Of a stretch of 64,000 bases of DNA, positions 18,259-27,147 are shown piece by piece; within the stretch, counting starts at the first letter, position 1, and the number at the start of each line of letters is the position of its first letter. The translations under genes and the position numbers were made by a program. Below the pieces are notes generated by a model that was given only the letters and a program-made list of their open reading frames with translations, was not told where the DNA came from and did not search any database. This DNA comes from Ralstonia insidiosa (lineage in GTDB: Bacteria; Pseudomonadota; Gammaproteobacteria; Burkholderiales; Burkholderiaceae). Location of the stretch: positions 248,001 through 312,000 of the forward strand of contig NZ_VZPV01000003.1 in the NCBI RefSeq assembly GCF_008801405.1. Direction: 5' to 3'.

Positions 18259-18789
18259 ATGGAAAAAAACCTGATCGTTTACTACTCGCGCACCGGCACG
18301 GCACGCCAGGTGGCTGAACTGATGGCGGCGCAAAGCGGTTGGCAGCTTGCCGAGGTTTCGGATGCGTATCCGCGTGCCGGCTTTCTTGGCGATCTGCGCT
18401 GCGTGATCGAAACGCTATTCCACAAGCGTGCCAAGTATCACTACGCCGGACCGCCACTGGATGAGGTCGACCAGGTTGTTGTGCTGGCGCCAATCTGGAT
18501 GGGGCATCTGGCTTCGCCGATGCGGGATTTCCTGGCGGATCAATCGCCGTTCTCGGCAAACCTGTCGGTGATTTGCGTCATGGCGTCGCGTGGGGCATTC
18601 AGCGCCATCGAAGAAGTCGCGCGCATCACCGCCACCAATCCGGCCCCGGTCCTGGCACTTTGCCAGCGCGATGTGCTCAGTGGTCTTTCTCAACAAGAGA
18701 TCTCGGGCTTTATCGAGCAAGTACAGACCGCTGGCAAATGGGACCAGTCCAAGCGCCGGCCGGCATGGCTGTCACCGACCGAGGCCTGA
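18259..18789 (+). CDS. Flavodoxin-family protein
   Basis: Protein of 176 aa. The FMN phosphate loop is YYSRTGTARQVAE near the N-terminus, and a later VVLAPIWMGHLASPMRDFL segment contributes to the isoalloxazine site, as in flavodoxin/HemG-like proteins. Fourth gene of the usp operon. It may carry low-potential electrons or act as a quinone/porphyrinogen-type reductase under low oxygen; the partner is unknown. Confidence 0.85.
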   Translation: MEKNLIVYYSRTGTARQVAELMAAQSGWQLAEVSDAYPRAGFLGDLRCVIETLFHKRAKYHYAGPPLDEVDQVVVLAPIWMGHLASPMRDFLADQSPFSANLSVICVMASRGAFSAIEEVARITATNPAPVLALCQRDVLSGLSQQEISGFIEQVQTAGKWDQSKRRPAWLSPTEA

Positions 18790-18835
18790 AACCTGCGTAG
18801 GGATTGCGCATCAGATCGACGGCAGGAGAGTGTGC

Positions 18836-19198
18836 ATGGACCGCTTTACCGAGGCGCAATGGACGCGACTCAACACATTGCTTGATGAACAAGAGGCGCG
18901 CACACAGCGTCAGCTGGTAACACTGCGCGCCGCGACTCAACCCGCCTCTCGCGAGGCGCCAGTCGAGCATGCAACCCTGGCGGAACAGGAAGCGGGAGAC
19001 CAGACGAGCGACATCATGCTCGTTCACTACCGAAACGAGCTCGCGCAGGTCGATGCGGCACGACAACGCATGCAGGAGCAGCAGTACGGTATCTGTGTGG
19101 ATTGTGGCGAGGCGATTCCCTTCTTGCGCCTGCAAGCCCAACCAACTGCGCTGCGGTGCCTGAGCTGCCAGGCACTGCGAGAGCGCAAGTGGGGTTAG
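18836..19198 (+). CDS. DksA/TraR-family zinc-finger protein
   Basis: Protein of 120 aa. An N-terminal helical segment is followed by a C4 zinc finger with C87, C90, C108 and C111 (YGICVDCGEAI and LRCLSCQ). The short coiled coil lacks the DxxDxA tip of true DksA, so it is a DksA-like secondary-channel protein rather than DksA itself. GGCAGGAGAGTGTGC precedes ATG 18836. Last gene of the rightward usp operon. Confidence 0.87.
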   Translation: MDRFTEAQWTRLNTLLDEQEARTQRQLVTLRAATQPASREAPVEHATLAEQEAGDQTSDIMLVHYRNELAQVDAARQRMQEQQYGICVDCGEAIPFLRLQAQPTALRCLSCQALRERKWG

Positions 19199-19350
19199 GG
19201 GGCAACCCAAGCACAGTAGGCGTGAGGTATGAAAATTGACTCACGACTTGCGACTTGCGTATCAAGCAAGACCTCAATGACGAGCCGCCCTGGGAGCCCG
19301 CGGTGGATGCAGCAGGCGTGGGTGTGGATGCCGCTCGCCACTTGATGGCA

Positions 19351-19368
19351 GGGCAGCACAGCCTGCCC
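19351..19368. terminator. Hairpin between convergent genes, possible bidirectional terminator
   Basis: GGGCAG-CACAGC-CTGCCC lies in the 203-bp gap between the stops of the dksA-like gene and fnr. There is no T-run, so termination strength is uncertain. Confidence 0.4.
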
Positions 19369-19401
19369 CTGTCACGGCGGTAGTTGCCCGTTATCGCGCG
19401 G

Positions 19402-20202
19402 CTACAGTTCACTGAGCGCCGATTTGTTGGCAATGGCAATCTGCTTGCCGCTCACCGCGATCCAGCCTTCGCGCTGGAACCGAGACAGCGCGCGGCTGAC
19501 GGTTTCCAGTTGCATGCCCAGATAGCTGCCGATCTCTTCGCGCGTCATCCGCAGCGTAAAGCTGGACCCGGAGTAGCCCCGGTCTTGCATGCGTGTGGAC
19601 AGATTGAGCAGGAAGGTGGCGACGCGCGCCTCTGCTGTCAGCCCGGCCAGCAGCAGTATCAACCCGGATTCGCGCACGATTTCCTCCGCCATCAGTTGGT
19701 GGAGCCGGCGCTGCAGTGGGCGAATGTCCTGGCACAGGTCTTCAACACAGTGGAAGGGCATCGAGCAGACGGTGCTGTCTTCCAGGGCAATGGCGTCGCA
19801 CGTATGACGATCTGCGGCAATGCCATCGAGACCAAGGGTTTCTCCAGCCAACTGGAAGCCTGTCACGTGGTTCGTGCCATTGGGGTGGGATACGACCGTC
19901 TTGAAAGAGCCGGAGCGGATGGCATACAGCGCATGAAAGGTGTCGCCAGCACGGAACAGCGATTCACCTTTGCCGACCTTGCGCCAGGTATGCACCAACC
20001 GGTCCAGCCGTTCTTGTAGCGCGGATGGTACGGCTGCGGTGATACACGCCCAATGCATCATGCAGCCGGCGCACCGGCTGCTCGGCGCCGGGCCAGCCGT
20101 TTGGCAGCGCTGTGTTGCATCGCGGATCAGCTTGAGCTGGGGAAGGGGCGTAGGGCGGACAACGTCCACGGACGTCTGGGCTTGGAGAGCGCTCGGAATC
20201 AT
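19402..20202 (-). CDS. fnr: FNR/Anr-type oxygen-responsive regulator
   Basis: CRP-family regulator of 266 aa. Cysteines C44-x2-C47-x5-C53, plus C146 in DSTVCSMPF, match the four [4Fe-4S] ligands of E. coli FNR. The recognition helix LETVSRALSRFQ has the E, S and R that read TTGAT half-sites. MIPSALQ at 20202 is chosen as start because GGAGGCCCCC precedes it and the N-terminus then resembles FNR (MIP...); the ORF is open 24 codons further. Its predicted sites (TTGAY-N4-RTCAA) are present in five nearby intergenic regions, so it probably controls this whole region. I found no FNR box in front of its own gene. Confidence 0.93.
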   Translation of the reverse strand: MIPSALQAQTSVDVVRPTPLPQLKLIRDATQRCQTAGPAPSSRCAGCMMHWACITAAVPSALQERLDRLVHTWRKVGKGESLFRAGDTFHALYAIRSGSFKTVVSHPNGTNHVTGFQLAGETLGLDGIAADRHTCDAIALEDSTVCSMPFHCVEDLCQDIRPLQRRLHQLMAEEIVRESGLILLLAGLTAEARVATFLLNLSTRMQDRGYSGSSFTLRMTREEIGSYLGMQLETVSRALSRFQREGWIAVSGKQIAIANKSALSEL

Positions 20203-20372
20203 GGGGGCCTCCGGAGGGCACGCGCTGTATGTGGTCTCGCGCCTGGTTGGGCGAGGCAGCATCGGCCACCGCATGCAGCCACAGTTCGGTGTCCGTATGT
20301 TCAGTATCGGAGGCGCAGCGTTTGCGCGAAATCAGGCGGCGCTGAGATGTGTGTCGGCATAGGCTGCGATGT

Positions 20373-20390
20373 TGTCAGGCATCCCTGACA
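20373..20390. repeat. Inverted repeat between fnr and the sensor kinase
   Basis: TGTCAGG-CATC-CCTGACA, a perfect 7-bp dyad in the divergent region of fnr and the kinase gene, 68 bp before the kinase ATG. Its symmetry suits a dimeric regulator, possibly the NarL-type response regulator encoded nearby. Confidence 0.5.
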
Positions 20391-20457
20391 GCGACGATGG
20401 GCTTTTCCAGAGGCGCATCCATCACTTGGCTAGTATCTCCCGCCATCCGGATGGGCT

Positions 20458-21840
20458 ATGTTGTGTGCATCCCGGCCTTTTTTGGTGGCATTTGTGGTGG
20501 AGCAAGACAGCCATTCCTTAAAGGCGTCGCGCAGGCGCCTGTTGCTATCGCGTTCCACACTGGCTGAACTGGTGGCGGGCGGGTTGGCCATTCTGCTGCT
20601 GGCTGCGTCGGTCGCCTGGCTTGCCATGGCGATTCAGGCGCGGGATGCGCCGTTTGTATGGTTGGCCCTGGCAAGCATGGCGGCCGTCCTGGCGCTCGTC
20701 TTCTATTGGTTGCGACTTCGCGTGCTGCGTGCGGCGGTGGCCAAGGATCTGACCGATCTGGAGAAGAGCGAGGCCCGGTTGGCGGGCATCATCCGCTCCT
20801 CCATGGAGGCCATCATTTCCGTGGACGATGCGCAGCGCATCGTTCTGTTCAATCCCATGGCGGAAACCCTGTTCGGTTGCCCGGCCAAGCATGCCATCGG
20901 CCGTCCGCTGTCCGATTTCATGCCGGAACGGTTTCGCGGTGCACACGAGGCACACGTGCGGCGCTTTGGCGTGACAGGCGTATCCGAGCGCCAGATGGGC
21001 AAGCAGCGCCCGTTGTTCGCGCTGCATGCCGACGGCCGTGAATTCCCCATCGAGGCGTCGATCTCGCAGGTCGAGGTGAATGGTGGCAAGCTTTTTACCG
21101 TGATGTTGCGCGACACCACGGAGCGCGTGCGGGCGGAAGCGGCGCTGCGGCGCTCGCAGGAAGAGTTGCAGCACCTGTCGGACAGCATTCTGGCGTCGCG
21201 GGAGGAAGAGCGGCATCGCATCGCGCGGGAGCTGCACGATGACCTTGGGCAGCGCCTGAGTGCGCTCAAGATGGATATCTCGTTGCTGGCAACGGACCTG
21301 CAGGCCGGGGGAAGTGACAGGGCGCTGATCTCCCAGACAGAGGCCATGCAACGCGTGATTGACGAGACCATTGCGGCAGTCCGACAGATTTCTGCGGATC
21401 TTCGTCCGCCGCTGCTCGATGAACTCGGGCTGGTGCCGGCCATCGAGTGGATCGCCAAGAACTTCCGTCAGCGCTTTGGGCTGATCGTCAACGTACACGC
21501 CCAGGAGACTGCGCTGCAGGAGCGTGCGGCAATCTCGGTGTTCCGGATTGTGCAGGAGGCGCTCAACAACGTGGTGCGCCATGCTGATGCGACCCGCGTT
21601 GATATCGGGTTAGCGCAGCAAGGCGACATGCTTGAACTCACGATCCAGGACAACGGCCGTGGCTGGAGCGGGGTGCCGCCCACGGCGGGTGAGCGCAAGC
21701 CGCTGGGGCTGCTCGGCATTCGCGAGCGTGCGCGTCTGCTGGGCGGTCAGGCCTCCATCACGCATACGCCCAACAGCGGCTTTCGGTTGAGCGTGCGTTT
21801 TCCTGCTGCCCACGAAGTGACCGAGGAGACCGGACGATGA
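20458..21840 (+). CDS. PAS-domain sensor histidine kinase (NarX/DevS-like HisKA_3)
   Basis: Membrane kinase of 460 aa. Two TM helices lie at about 36-58 and 65-85 with almost no periplasmic loop, then a PAS domain at about 105-225, then HisKA_3 with the phospho-acceptor H260 in ARELHDDLGQ, and an ATPase domain with N-box QEALNNVVRHA and G-box DNGRGW. H163 and R169 in the PAS align with the haem ligand H200 and R206 of FixL, so oxygen or redox sensing is possible but unproven. The start is uncertain: ATG 20458 has a poor ribosome site, and GTG 20494 or 20497 are alternatives. It overlaps its response regulator by 4 bp. Confidence 0.9.
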   Translation: MLCASRPFLVAFVVEQDSHSLKASRRRLLLSRSTLAELVAGGLAILLLAASVAWLAMAIQARDAPFVWLALASMAAVLALVFYWLRLRVLRAAVAKDLTDLEKSEARLAGIIRSSMEAIISVDDAQRIVLFNPMAETLFGCPAKHAIGRPLSDFMPERFRGAHEAHVRRFGVTGVSERQMGKQRPLFALHADGREFPIEASISQVEVNGGKLFTVMLRDTTERVRAEAALRRSQEELQHLSDSILASREEERHRIARELHDDLGQRLSALKMDISLLATDLQAGGSDRALISQTEAMQRVIDETIAAVRQISADLRPPLLDELGLVPAIEWIAKNFRQRFGLIVNVHAQETALQERAAISVFRIVQEALNNVVRHADATRVDIGLAQQGDMLELTIQDNGRGWSGVPPTAGERKPLGLLGIRERARLLGGQASITHTPNSGFRLSVRFPAAHEVTEETGR

Positions 21841-22484
21841 TCCGCGTGATGATTGCCGACGATCACGCTGTCATGCGCGACGGCGTACGCCATATCCTGG
21901 AGCGTGCTGGAGATTTCGAGGTTGCCTGCGAGGCGTCCGACGGCACCCAGGTGCTGCAGCTCGTGCGCGAGTACCAGCCGCAGGTGATCGTGCTTGACCT
22001 GTCGATGCCGGGGCGCAGTGGGCTGGAGCTGCTGCGCCAGCTGCATGACGATCACCCGACCGTACGGGTGCTGGTGCTGACCATGCACGCAGAGGAGCAG
22101 TATGTGGCGCGCGCCTTTCGCGCGGGGGCTGCGGCCTATCTGACCAAGGAAAGCGCCGCGACCGAATTGGTGACGGCGTTGCAAAAAGTGGCGCGCGGCG
22201 GCACGTATGTCAGTCCGCCCATGGCCGAAAAACTTGCACACAGCCTGGGCGAAGCCAACGAAGAGGCTGCCCACACCCGCCTGTCCGACCGGGAGATGGA
22301 GGTCTACCGCCGGCTGGTACGCGGAGAACCGCTCACGGAAATTGCCACCAGCCTGTGCGTGAGCGCCAAGACCATCAGCACTTACAAGATGCGCCTGATG
22401 GACAAGCTGCAGGTGTCCAGCGACGCCGCGCTGGTGCGCTACGCGATACGCCATCGCCTGTTCTCGGACGACGACATCCTGTAG
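21837..22484 (+). CDS. NarL/FixJ-family response regulator
   Basis: Regulator of 215 aa. The receiver domain has the acidic pair D8/D9, phospho-acceptor D54 in LDLSMPG and the lysine in YLTKESA; the LuxR-type HTH lies at about 147-205 (LSDREMEVYRRLVRGEPLTEIA). Coupled to the kinase by ATGA. Together they recall DevS-DevR (DosSR) in gene content and neighbourhood; a target is not known, but nearby hypoxia genes are candidates. Confidence 0.92.
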   Translation: MIRVMIADDHAVMRDGVRHILERAGDFEVACEASDGTQVLQLVREYQPQVIVLDLSMPGRSGLELLRQLHDDHPTVRVLVLTMHAEEQYVARAFRAGAAAYLTKESAATELVTALQKVARGGTYVSPPMAEKLAHSLGEANEEAAHTRLSDREMEVYRRLVRGEPLTEIATSLCVSAKTISTYKMRLMDKLQVSSDAALVRYAIRHRLFSDDDIL

Positions 22485-22543
22485 CGCATCCACGCGCAAG
22501 ACGTGCGCCGCCTCTGCGGCACATCAACGTGCGTAACGGTCCG

Positions 22544-22557
22544 CTGATGCAGATCAA
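22544..22557 (+). promoter_or_regulatory. FNR/Anr box upstream of the second ADH
   Basis: CTGAT-GCAG-ATCAA, one base off consensus. A -10-like TAGCAT (22579-22584) is centred 31 bp downstream, near class II spacing, with the ATG 29 bp beyond it. Confidence 0.72.
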
Positions 22558-22612
22558 TGGTCGGGCGCGGCAGTTGCCTAGCATGGAATCTCTACTCCAA
22601 CGGATGATTTCC

Positions 22613-23650
22613 ATGAAAGCACTGGTCTATGACGGCGCCGGCAAGATCTCGCTGGCAGACAAGCCGAAGCCCGAGTTGCAGGCGCCCAGCGATGCCGTGG
22701 TCCGCGTAACGTTGACGACAATCTGCGGGACCGATCTGCACATCATCAAGGGCGATGTGCCCACCTGCGAACCCGGGCGTACGCTGGGGCATGAGGGTGT
22801 CGGGGTCGTCGAGTCCGTCGGCGCCGCCGTGACGTCGCTCAAGCCGGGTGACCATGTGTTGATCTCGTGCATCTCTTCATGCGGAAAATGCGCGAACTGC
22901 CGACGGGGCATGTACTCGCATTGCGAGACGGGAGGCTGGATCCTGGGGAACCGCATCGATGGCGTGCAGGCAGAGTACGTCCGGATACCGCACGCAGAAA
23001 CCAGTCTCTACAAGCTGCCGCCAGGTATCGACGAAGAGGCGCTGGTCATGCTGTCAGACATCTTGCCGACCGGCTTCGAATGCGGCGTCCTGAATGGCCG
23101 CGTGCAGCCGGGCAGCACCGTGGCGATTGTCGGCGCCGGGCCCATCGGGTTGGCCTCGCTGCTGACCGCCCAGTTCTACTCGCCTGCCCAGATCATCCTG
23201 ATCGATACCAACGCCGCCCGCCTGGAGGTGGCGAGCCGGCTGGGCGCCAGTGCGTGCATCAACGTCACCAATGAAGATGCGGTTGCCGCAGTAAAGAAGC
23301 TGACCGATGGCGTGGGCGTGGATTGCGTAATCGAAGCGGTAGGCGTGCCTGCCACGTTCGAGCTGTGTCAGGACCTTGTTGCACCGGGTGGCGTGATTGC
23401 CAATATCGGCGTGCACGGCGTGAAGGCGGATCTGCATCTGGAGACACTGTGGAGCCAGAACATCGCCATCACCACACGGCTGGTCGATACGGTCAGCACG
23501 CCGATGCTGCTGAAGACGGTGCGCTCAGGCAAGCTCCAACCGGGCCAACTCATCACGCACCGGTTCACGCTGGAAGACATCCTCTCCGCCTACGACACCT
23601 TCCGCAACGCGGGGGAGTCACATGCACTCAAGGTCATCATCGCCGCCTAG
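22613..23650 (+). CDS. Zinc-dependent alcohol dehydrogenase (MDR family)
   Basis: Medium-chain dehydrogenase of 345 aa. Catalytic zinc residues lie in ICGTDLHI and GHEGVG, structural zinc in CGKCANCRRGMYSHC, and the cofactor loop in IVGAGPIGLAS. MKALVYDGAGK is the family's usual N-terminus, so ATG 22613 is chosen; ATG 22604 is also possible. It resembles isopropanol/butanediol-type dehydrogenases. The FNR box in its promoter points to fermentative NADH disposal at low oxygen (inference). Confidence 0.9.
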   Translation: MKALVYDGAGKISLADKPKPELQAPSDAVVRVTLTTICGTDLHIIKGDVPTCEPGRTLGHEGVGVVESVGAAVTSLKPGDHVLISCISSCGKCANCRRGMYSHCETGGWILGNRIDGVQAEYVRIPHAETSLYKLPPGIDEEALVMLSDILPTGFECGVLNGRVQPGSTVAIVGAGPIGLASLLTAQFYSPAQIILIDTNAARLEVASRLGASACINVTNEDAVAAVKKLTDGVGVDCVIEAVGVPATFELCQDLVAPGGVIANIGVHGVKADLHLETLWSQNIAITTRLVDTVSTPMLLKTVRSGKLQPGQLITHRFTLEDILSAYDTFRNAGESHALKVIIAA

Positions 23651-24022
23651 GGCACCCAGGTGACAACGGCCACGGAGGGTCATGCACGTCAGCCCCGGCG
23701 GGAGCACCACGCACGGGCCATGCCCACGACGTGGCACGTGGTGTCGCAAGACTGTGCCGGCAAGCCCGTGTGGGCGATCCCACGCGCAGGCTGATCTGCC
23801 GGCGCCATTGCCCAGGGAGGCCATTGCCCTGGTGAGACGACGCGTGAACACGCCTTCAGGCGGTGCACCCAGAAGGGATCTTGGCCGGCCCCGTCGATGA
23901 TGGTGCACGCTCGCCGGATGACGACGCCACGTGTTGATCTGCCGCAAAACGCGCCAGACCCGCCGTGCCACGATGAATGTGTCGGCCCCGCCCGTGATGG
24001 GGCCATCCATCAGGAGGCTGTC
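23651..24022 (+). promoter_or_regulatory. Long leader upstream of hsp20 with a weak FNR-like site
   Basis: This 372-bp stretch has no credible gene. TTGAT-CTGC-CGCAA (23934-23947) has a perfect left FNR half and a poor right half (8 of 10 defined bases), 75 bp before the Hsp20 ATG. I see nothing else assignable. Confidence 0.35.
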
Positions 24023-24445
24023 ATGAGCCAACTCAGGCGTTACGACCCATTCGCCATCGAACCGGTGGGCGACATGTTTCAAGGGCTTCTGCGTTCGTTC
24101 CGCGGTGGCGTGGACGGCGGGCTGCCGTTCAAAGTCGACGTGACGGAATCCGACACCGCGTACAACGTCGTTGCGGAAATCCCGGGCGCGAAGAAGGAAG
24201 ACATTGACGTGACCGTCGACCGCGGTACGGTCATGCTCTCTGCCAAGGTGGAGCGTCAGTCCGAGAAGAAGGAGGGCGAGCGCGTCATCCGCAGCGAGCG
24301 TTACAGCGGATCGATGCAGCGCATGTTCACGCTGGATGCCGCCATCGACGAAGGCAAGGTGGAAGCCACTTACGAGAACGGGCTGCTGCGCGTGACGCTG
24401 CCCAAGAAGGAAGCTTCGCCGCAGCAACGCATCACGATTCGTTAA
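24023..24445 (+). CDS. Hsp20/alpha-crystallin small heat-shock protein
   Basis: Chaperone of 140 aa. The alpha-crystallin domain spans about residues 37-130. The A-x-x-x-n-G-v-L motif is seen as ATYENGLLRVTLPK, and the C-terminal I-x-I anchor as ITIR. CAGGAGGCTGTC precedes the ATG. In this setting it parallels HspX of the mycobacterial dormancy regulon. Sixteen bp upstream of the metallo-beta-lactamase gene, probably co-transcribed. Confidence 0.93.
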   Translation: MSQLRRYDPFAIEPVGDMFQGLLRSFRGGVDGGLPFKVDVTESDTAYNVVAEIPGAKKEDIDVTVDRGTVMLSAKVERQSEKKEGERVIRSERYSGSMQRMFTLDAAIDEGKVEATYENGLLRVTLPKKEASPQQRITIR

Positions 24446-24460
24446 GTGCGGGAGCAGCGC

Positions 24461-25819
24461 ATGCGATTGCAGTTTCTCGGAGCCACCGACACGGTGACCG
24501 GCTCGAAGTACGTGCTGGAAACAGGCGGGCATCGCGTCATGGTCGATTGCGGGCTGTTCCAGGGCTACAAGTCCTTGCGACTGCGGAACTGGGACGCGCT
24601 CGCCGTCAATCCGCACCACATCGACGCTGTCGTCCTCACCCATGCCCACATCGACCACAGCGGCTACTTGCCGCTGCTGGTCCGCAATGGGTTTCGCGGC
24701 CCCGTCTACTGCACGAAGGGCACGGCCGAGCTGTGCAACATCCTGCTACCCGATAGTGCACGGCTTGCCGTTGAAGATGCGCAGTACGCCAATGCGCAGG
24801 GTTTCTCGCGTCACCATCCTGCGTTACCGCTCTACGACGAGCAGGACGCTGCCAAAGCGTTGCGCAGGTTGCATCCGATGAACTATGGGGAACGCTTTCC
24901 TGTCGCCGATGGGGTTGAGGCCGAGTTCCACCGTGCCGGACACATCATCGGCGCCTCCACCGTGACGGTGCTGACGGAAGGCCGGCGCATCGTGTTCTCG
25001 GGCGACTTGGGGCGGCAGGCTGATCCGGTGATGCGTCCGCCAGAGGCGGTGGCAGAGGCCGATACCTTACTGGTGGAATCCACCTATGGGGACCGGCTGC
25101 ATCCATCCGGCGATCCACTCGACGAACTTGAGCGCATCGTGCACAGGACCCTGGCGCAGGGCGGCACGCTGCTGATTCCCGCATTTGCGGTCGGTCGCAC
25201 GCAAGCGTTGCTGTACTGCCTCTACAAGCTGATCCAGGCGCATCGGATTCCGCATGTGCCGATTTATCTCGACAGCCCGATGGCCGAGCGGGCCACCGAG
25301 GTGTTTGCCCGCCACGTTGACGAGCTGCATATCGATGCCGTGGATTGCCAGGCGGCCTGTGCACTGGCGATTCCAGTGCAAAGCCCGCAGCAGTCGATGC
25401 ATCTGTCGAACGACAGCGCGCCGAAGATCATCCTCGCCGCCAGCGGCATGGCCACTGGCGGCCGCGTCTTGCATCACCTGAAGAGCTTCGGCGGCGGCAA
25501 GCGCAATGCCATTCTGATGTCAGGGTTCCAGGCTGCCGGCACGCGTGGGGCGGCGCTGCTGGCCGGGCAGCGGCAGTTGCGCGTGCATGGCCGCGATGTT
25601 GCCATCCGTGCGACGGTTGAGCAGATCGCCAATCTTTCCGCCCACGCCGATGCCAACGAGTTGATGACCTGGCTGCGTGGATTTTCTCGCGCACCGCAGC
25701 AGACATTCATCGTCCATGGCGAGCCGGCCGCCAGTGACGCCTTGCGCCAGCGGATCGAACGCGAACTGCAATGGCCGGTGTGCATGCCGGAGTACCGGCA
25801 GTCCTATGCGCTGAGTTGA
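24461..25819 (+). CDS. MBL-fold beta-CASP metallohydrolase (RNA-processing family)
   Basis: Protein of 452 aa. The metallo-beta-lactamase motif THAHIDHSGYLPLL is followed by a beta-CASP region (LLIPAFAVGRTQALLYCL), and the C-terminal RMMBL part has LSAHADANELMTWL. This architecture is that of bacterial YsgA/CPSF-like nucleases. ATG 24461 follows GGGAGCAGCGC and gives the family start MRLQFLGATDTVTGS. Two bp upstream of the PRPP synthetase-like gene, so co-translation is likely. RNA decay in quiescent cells is a possible role. Confidence 0.9.
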   Translation: MRLQFLGATDTVTGSKYVLETGGHRVMVDCGLFQGYKSLRLRNWDALAVNPHHIDAVVLTHAHIDHSGYLPLLVRNGFRGPVYCTKGTAELCNILLPDSARLAVEDAQYANAQGFSRHHPALPLYDEQDAAKALRRLHPMNYGERFPVADGVEAEFHRAGHIIGASTVTVLTEGRRIVFSGDLGRQADPVMRPPEAVAEADTLLVESTYGDRLHPSGDPLDELERIVHRTLAQGGTLLIPAFAVGRTQALLYCLYKLIQAHRIPHVPIYLDSPMAERATEVFARHVDELHIDAVDCQAACALAIPVQSPQQSMHLSNDSAPKIILAASGMATGGRVLHHLKSFGGGKRNAILMSGFQAAGTRGAALLAGQRQLRVHGRDVAIRATVEQIANLSAHADANELMTWLRGFSRAPQQTFIVHGEPAASDALRQRIERELQWPVCMPEYRQSYALS

Positions 25820-25821
25820 TC

Positions 25822-26784
25822 ATGGAACCCCTTACGTCACTTCGTACGTTCTCGGGCAAGCCGCAAAGGCGCGTCGTACTGGCTTTGCCAGGCAATCAGG
25901 CCGCAGCCGCCAGGCTCGCCGTGCCGCTGGCAGCCGAAATCGGACACGCCGAGCTGAAACGCTTTCCGGATGGTGAATTCCACGTGAGGCTGCAAACGCC
26001 CGTGAGCGACGCTGACGTGGTCATCGTCTGCACGCTGGATAGGCCGGACGACAAGGTCATGGCACTGCTGTGGCTTGCCATTGCCGCCCACCAGGGTGGG
26101 GCAGCCCGTGTTGGACTGGTCGCACCGTATTTGGCCTATATGCGGCAAGACGCCATCTTCCAGCCGGGGGAGATCTGCGCGGCACAGCATTTTGCCGAGT
26201 TGCTGACGCGCTATTTCGATTGGTTGGTCGCAGTCGACCCTCACCTGCATCGCATTCCGAACCTGTCGGACATCTATGGTGTGCCCGCTGCCGCAGTGCA
26301 GGCGGCACCCGCCGTGGCTGCGTGGGTGCAGGCCCACGTCACCAAACCACTGCTGGTTGGGCCAGATGAGGAAAGCCGACAATGGGTTGAACACGTGGCC
26401 AACCTCTGCGGTGCGCCCTGGACGGTTCTGAGCAAGACGCGCCACAGCGCCTGGCGCGTGGAGGTGTCGGCAGTCCGATCCGATTTGCAGGCGGAGCGCA
26501 CGCCTGTATTGGTCGACGACATCATCTCCACCGGCCGCACCATGATTGCAGCGGCCAACCAGTTACGCAGGGCAGGGCTGCCGCACCCCATATGCGTAGC
26601 CGTCCACGCCGTGTTTTCCGCCGATGCCTACAGCGAGCTGAGTGCCGTGGCAGCCGATGTGGTTACCTGCGACACCATCGCCCACCCCACCAACCGCATC
26701 GAGCTGACGGAACCCATTGTCGTGGCGATTTCAAACATGTTTGATCTACCTCTGCCCACCGCTACGCGGTGCCTTGTACGGTAG
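25822..26784 (+). CDS. Ribose-phosphate pyrophosphokinase-like protein
   Basis: PRPP synthetase-type protein of 320 aa. Visible motifs are KRFPDGEFHVRL (substrate loop), DPHLHRI (ATP/Mg region) and the PRPP-binding loop VLVDDIISTGRTM. It is more divergent than the housekeeping Prs and lacks parts of the regulatory flexible loop. It is followed by a long thymidine/AMP phosphorylase, so it may convert ribose phosphates released from nucleotides (inference). ATG 25822 is 2 bp after the previous stop. Confidence 0.87.
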   Translation: MEPLTSLRTFSGKPQRRVVLALPGNQAAAARLAVPLAAEIGHAELKRFPDGEFHVRLQTPVSDADVVIVCTLDRPDDKVMALLWLAIAAHQGGAARVGLVAPYLAYMRQDAIFQPGEICAAQHFAELLTRYFDWLVAVDPHLHRIPNLSDIYGVPAAAVQAAPAVAAWVQAHVTKPLLVGPDEESRQWVEHVANLCGAPWTVLSKTRHSAWRVEVSAVRSDLQAERTPVLVDDIISTGRTMIAAANQLRRAGLPHPICVAVHAVFSADAYSELSAVAADVVTCDTIAHPTNRIELTEPIVVAISNMFDLPLPTATRCLVR

Positions 26785-26787
26785 TGG

Positions 26788-26802
26788 CAGGGTCCTACCC
26801 TG
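26788..26802. repeat. Short hairpin after the PRPP synthetase-like gene
   Basis: CAGGGT-CCT-ACCCTG, a 6-bp stem with 3-nt loop just after the stop codon at 26784. No T-run. It may stabilise the upstream message or attenuate read-through. Confidence 0.35.
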
Positions 26803-26838
26803 ACGAAGGCAAGACCCCAACCCTGTGTGAGATGCACC

Positions 26839-27117
26839 ATGAAACAGATCGAATTCCAGGCTTGCGAGCCAATCTACTGCGCGGCGGGCCCAACGTTGCT
26901 GTGCGGCGCCTCGGTGGATGGCAATAACGCCACCTATGCCATTACCGCAGAAGCACTCGAAGACCACTTTGGCGCGCGGTCGTGCCGTTCAGAAGATCTC
27001 GTGCAGGCTTTCTCCGGCCACCGCAACGATATCGAGGCCGTTGCACGGGCCATGTTTGAGATGACCGGGTCCAAACAGATCACCCTGCACAGCGGCCACT
27101 TCCGCTTTCGCCTCTAA
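26839..27117 (+). CDS. DUF1488-family small protein
   Basis: Protein of 92 aa. The order IEFQACEPIYCAAGPTLLCGASVDG, then ATYAITAEALEDHFGA, then FSGHRNDIEAVARAMFE, follows what I know of DUF1488. No enzyme motif is present and the function is unknown. ATG 26839 is used; an in-frame ATG four codons upstream is possible. Between the PRPP synthetase-like and phosphorylase genes, same strand. Confidence 0.75.
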   Translation: MKQIEFQACEPIYCAAGPTLLCGASVDGNNATYAITAEALEDHFGARSCRSEDLVQAFSGHRNDIEAVARAMFEMTGSKQITLHSGHFRFRL

Positions 27118-27147
27118 GCGCCGCTAAGCCGATTACGAGCCATCGCC

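Noticed and set aside
23934..23947. FNR box upstream of hsp20
   Set aside because: Right half CGCAA departs from ATCAA at two positions and the -10 is poor; kept only as a weak note in the leader entry.
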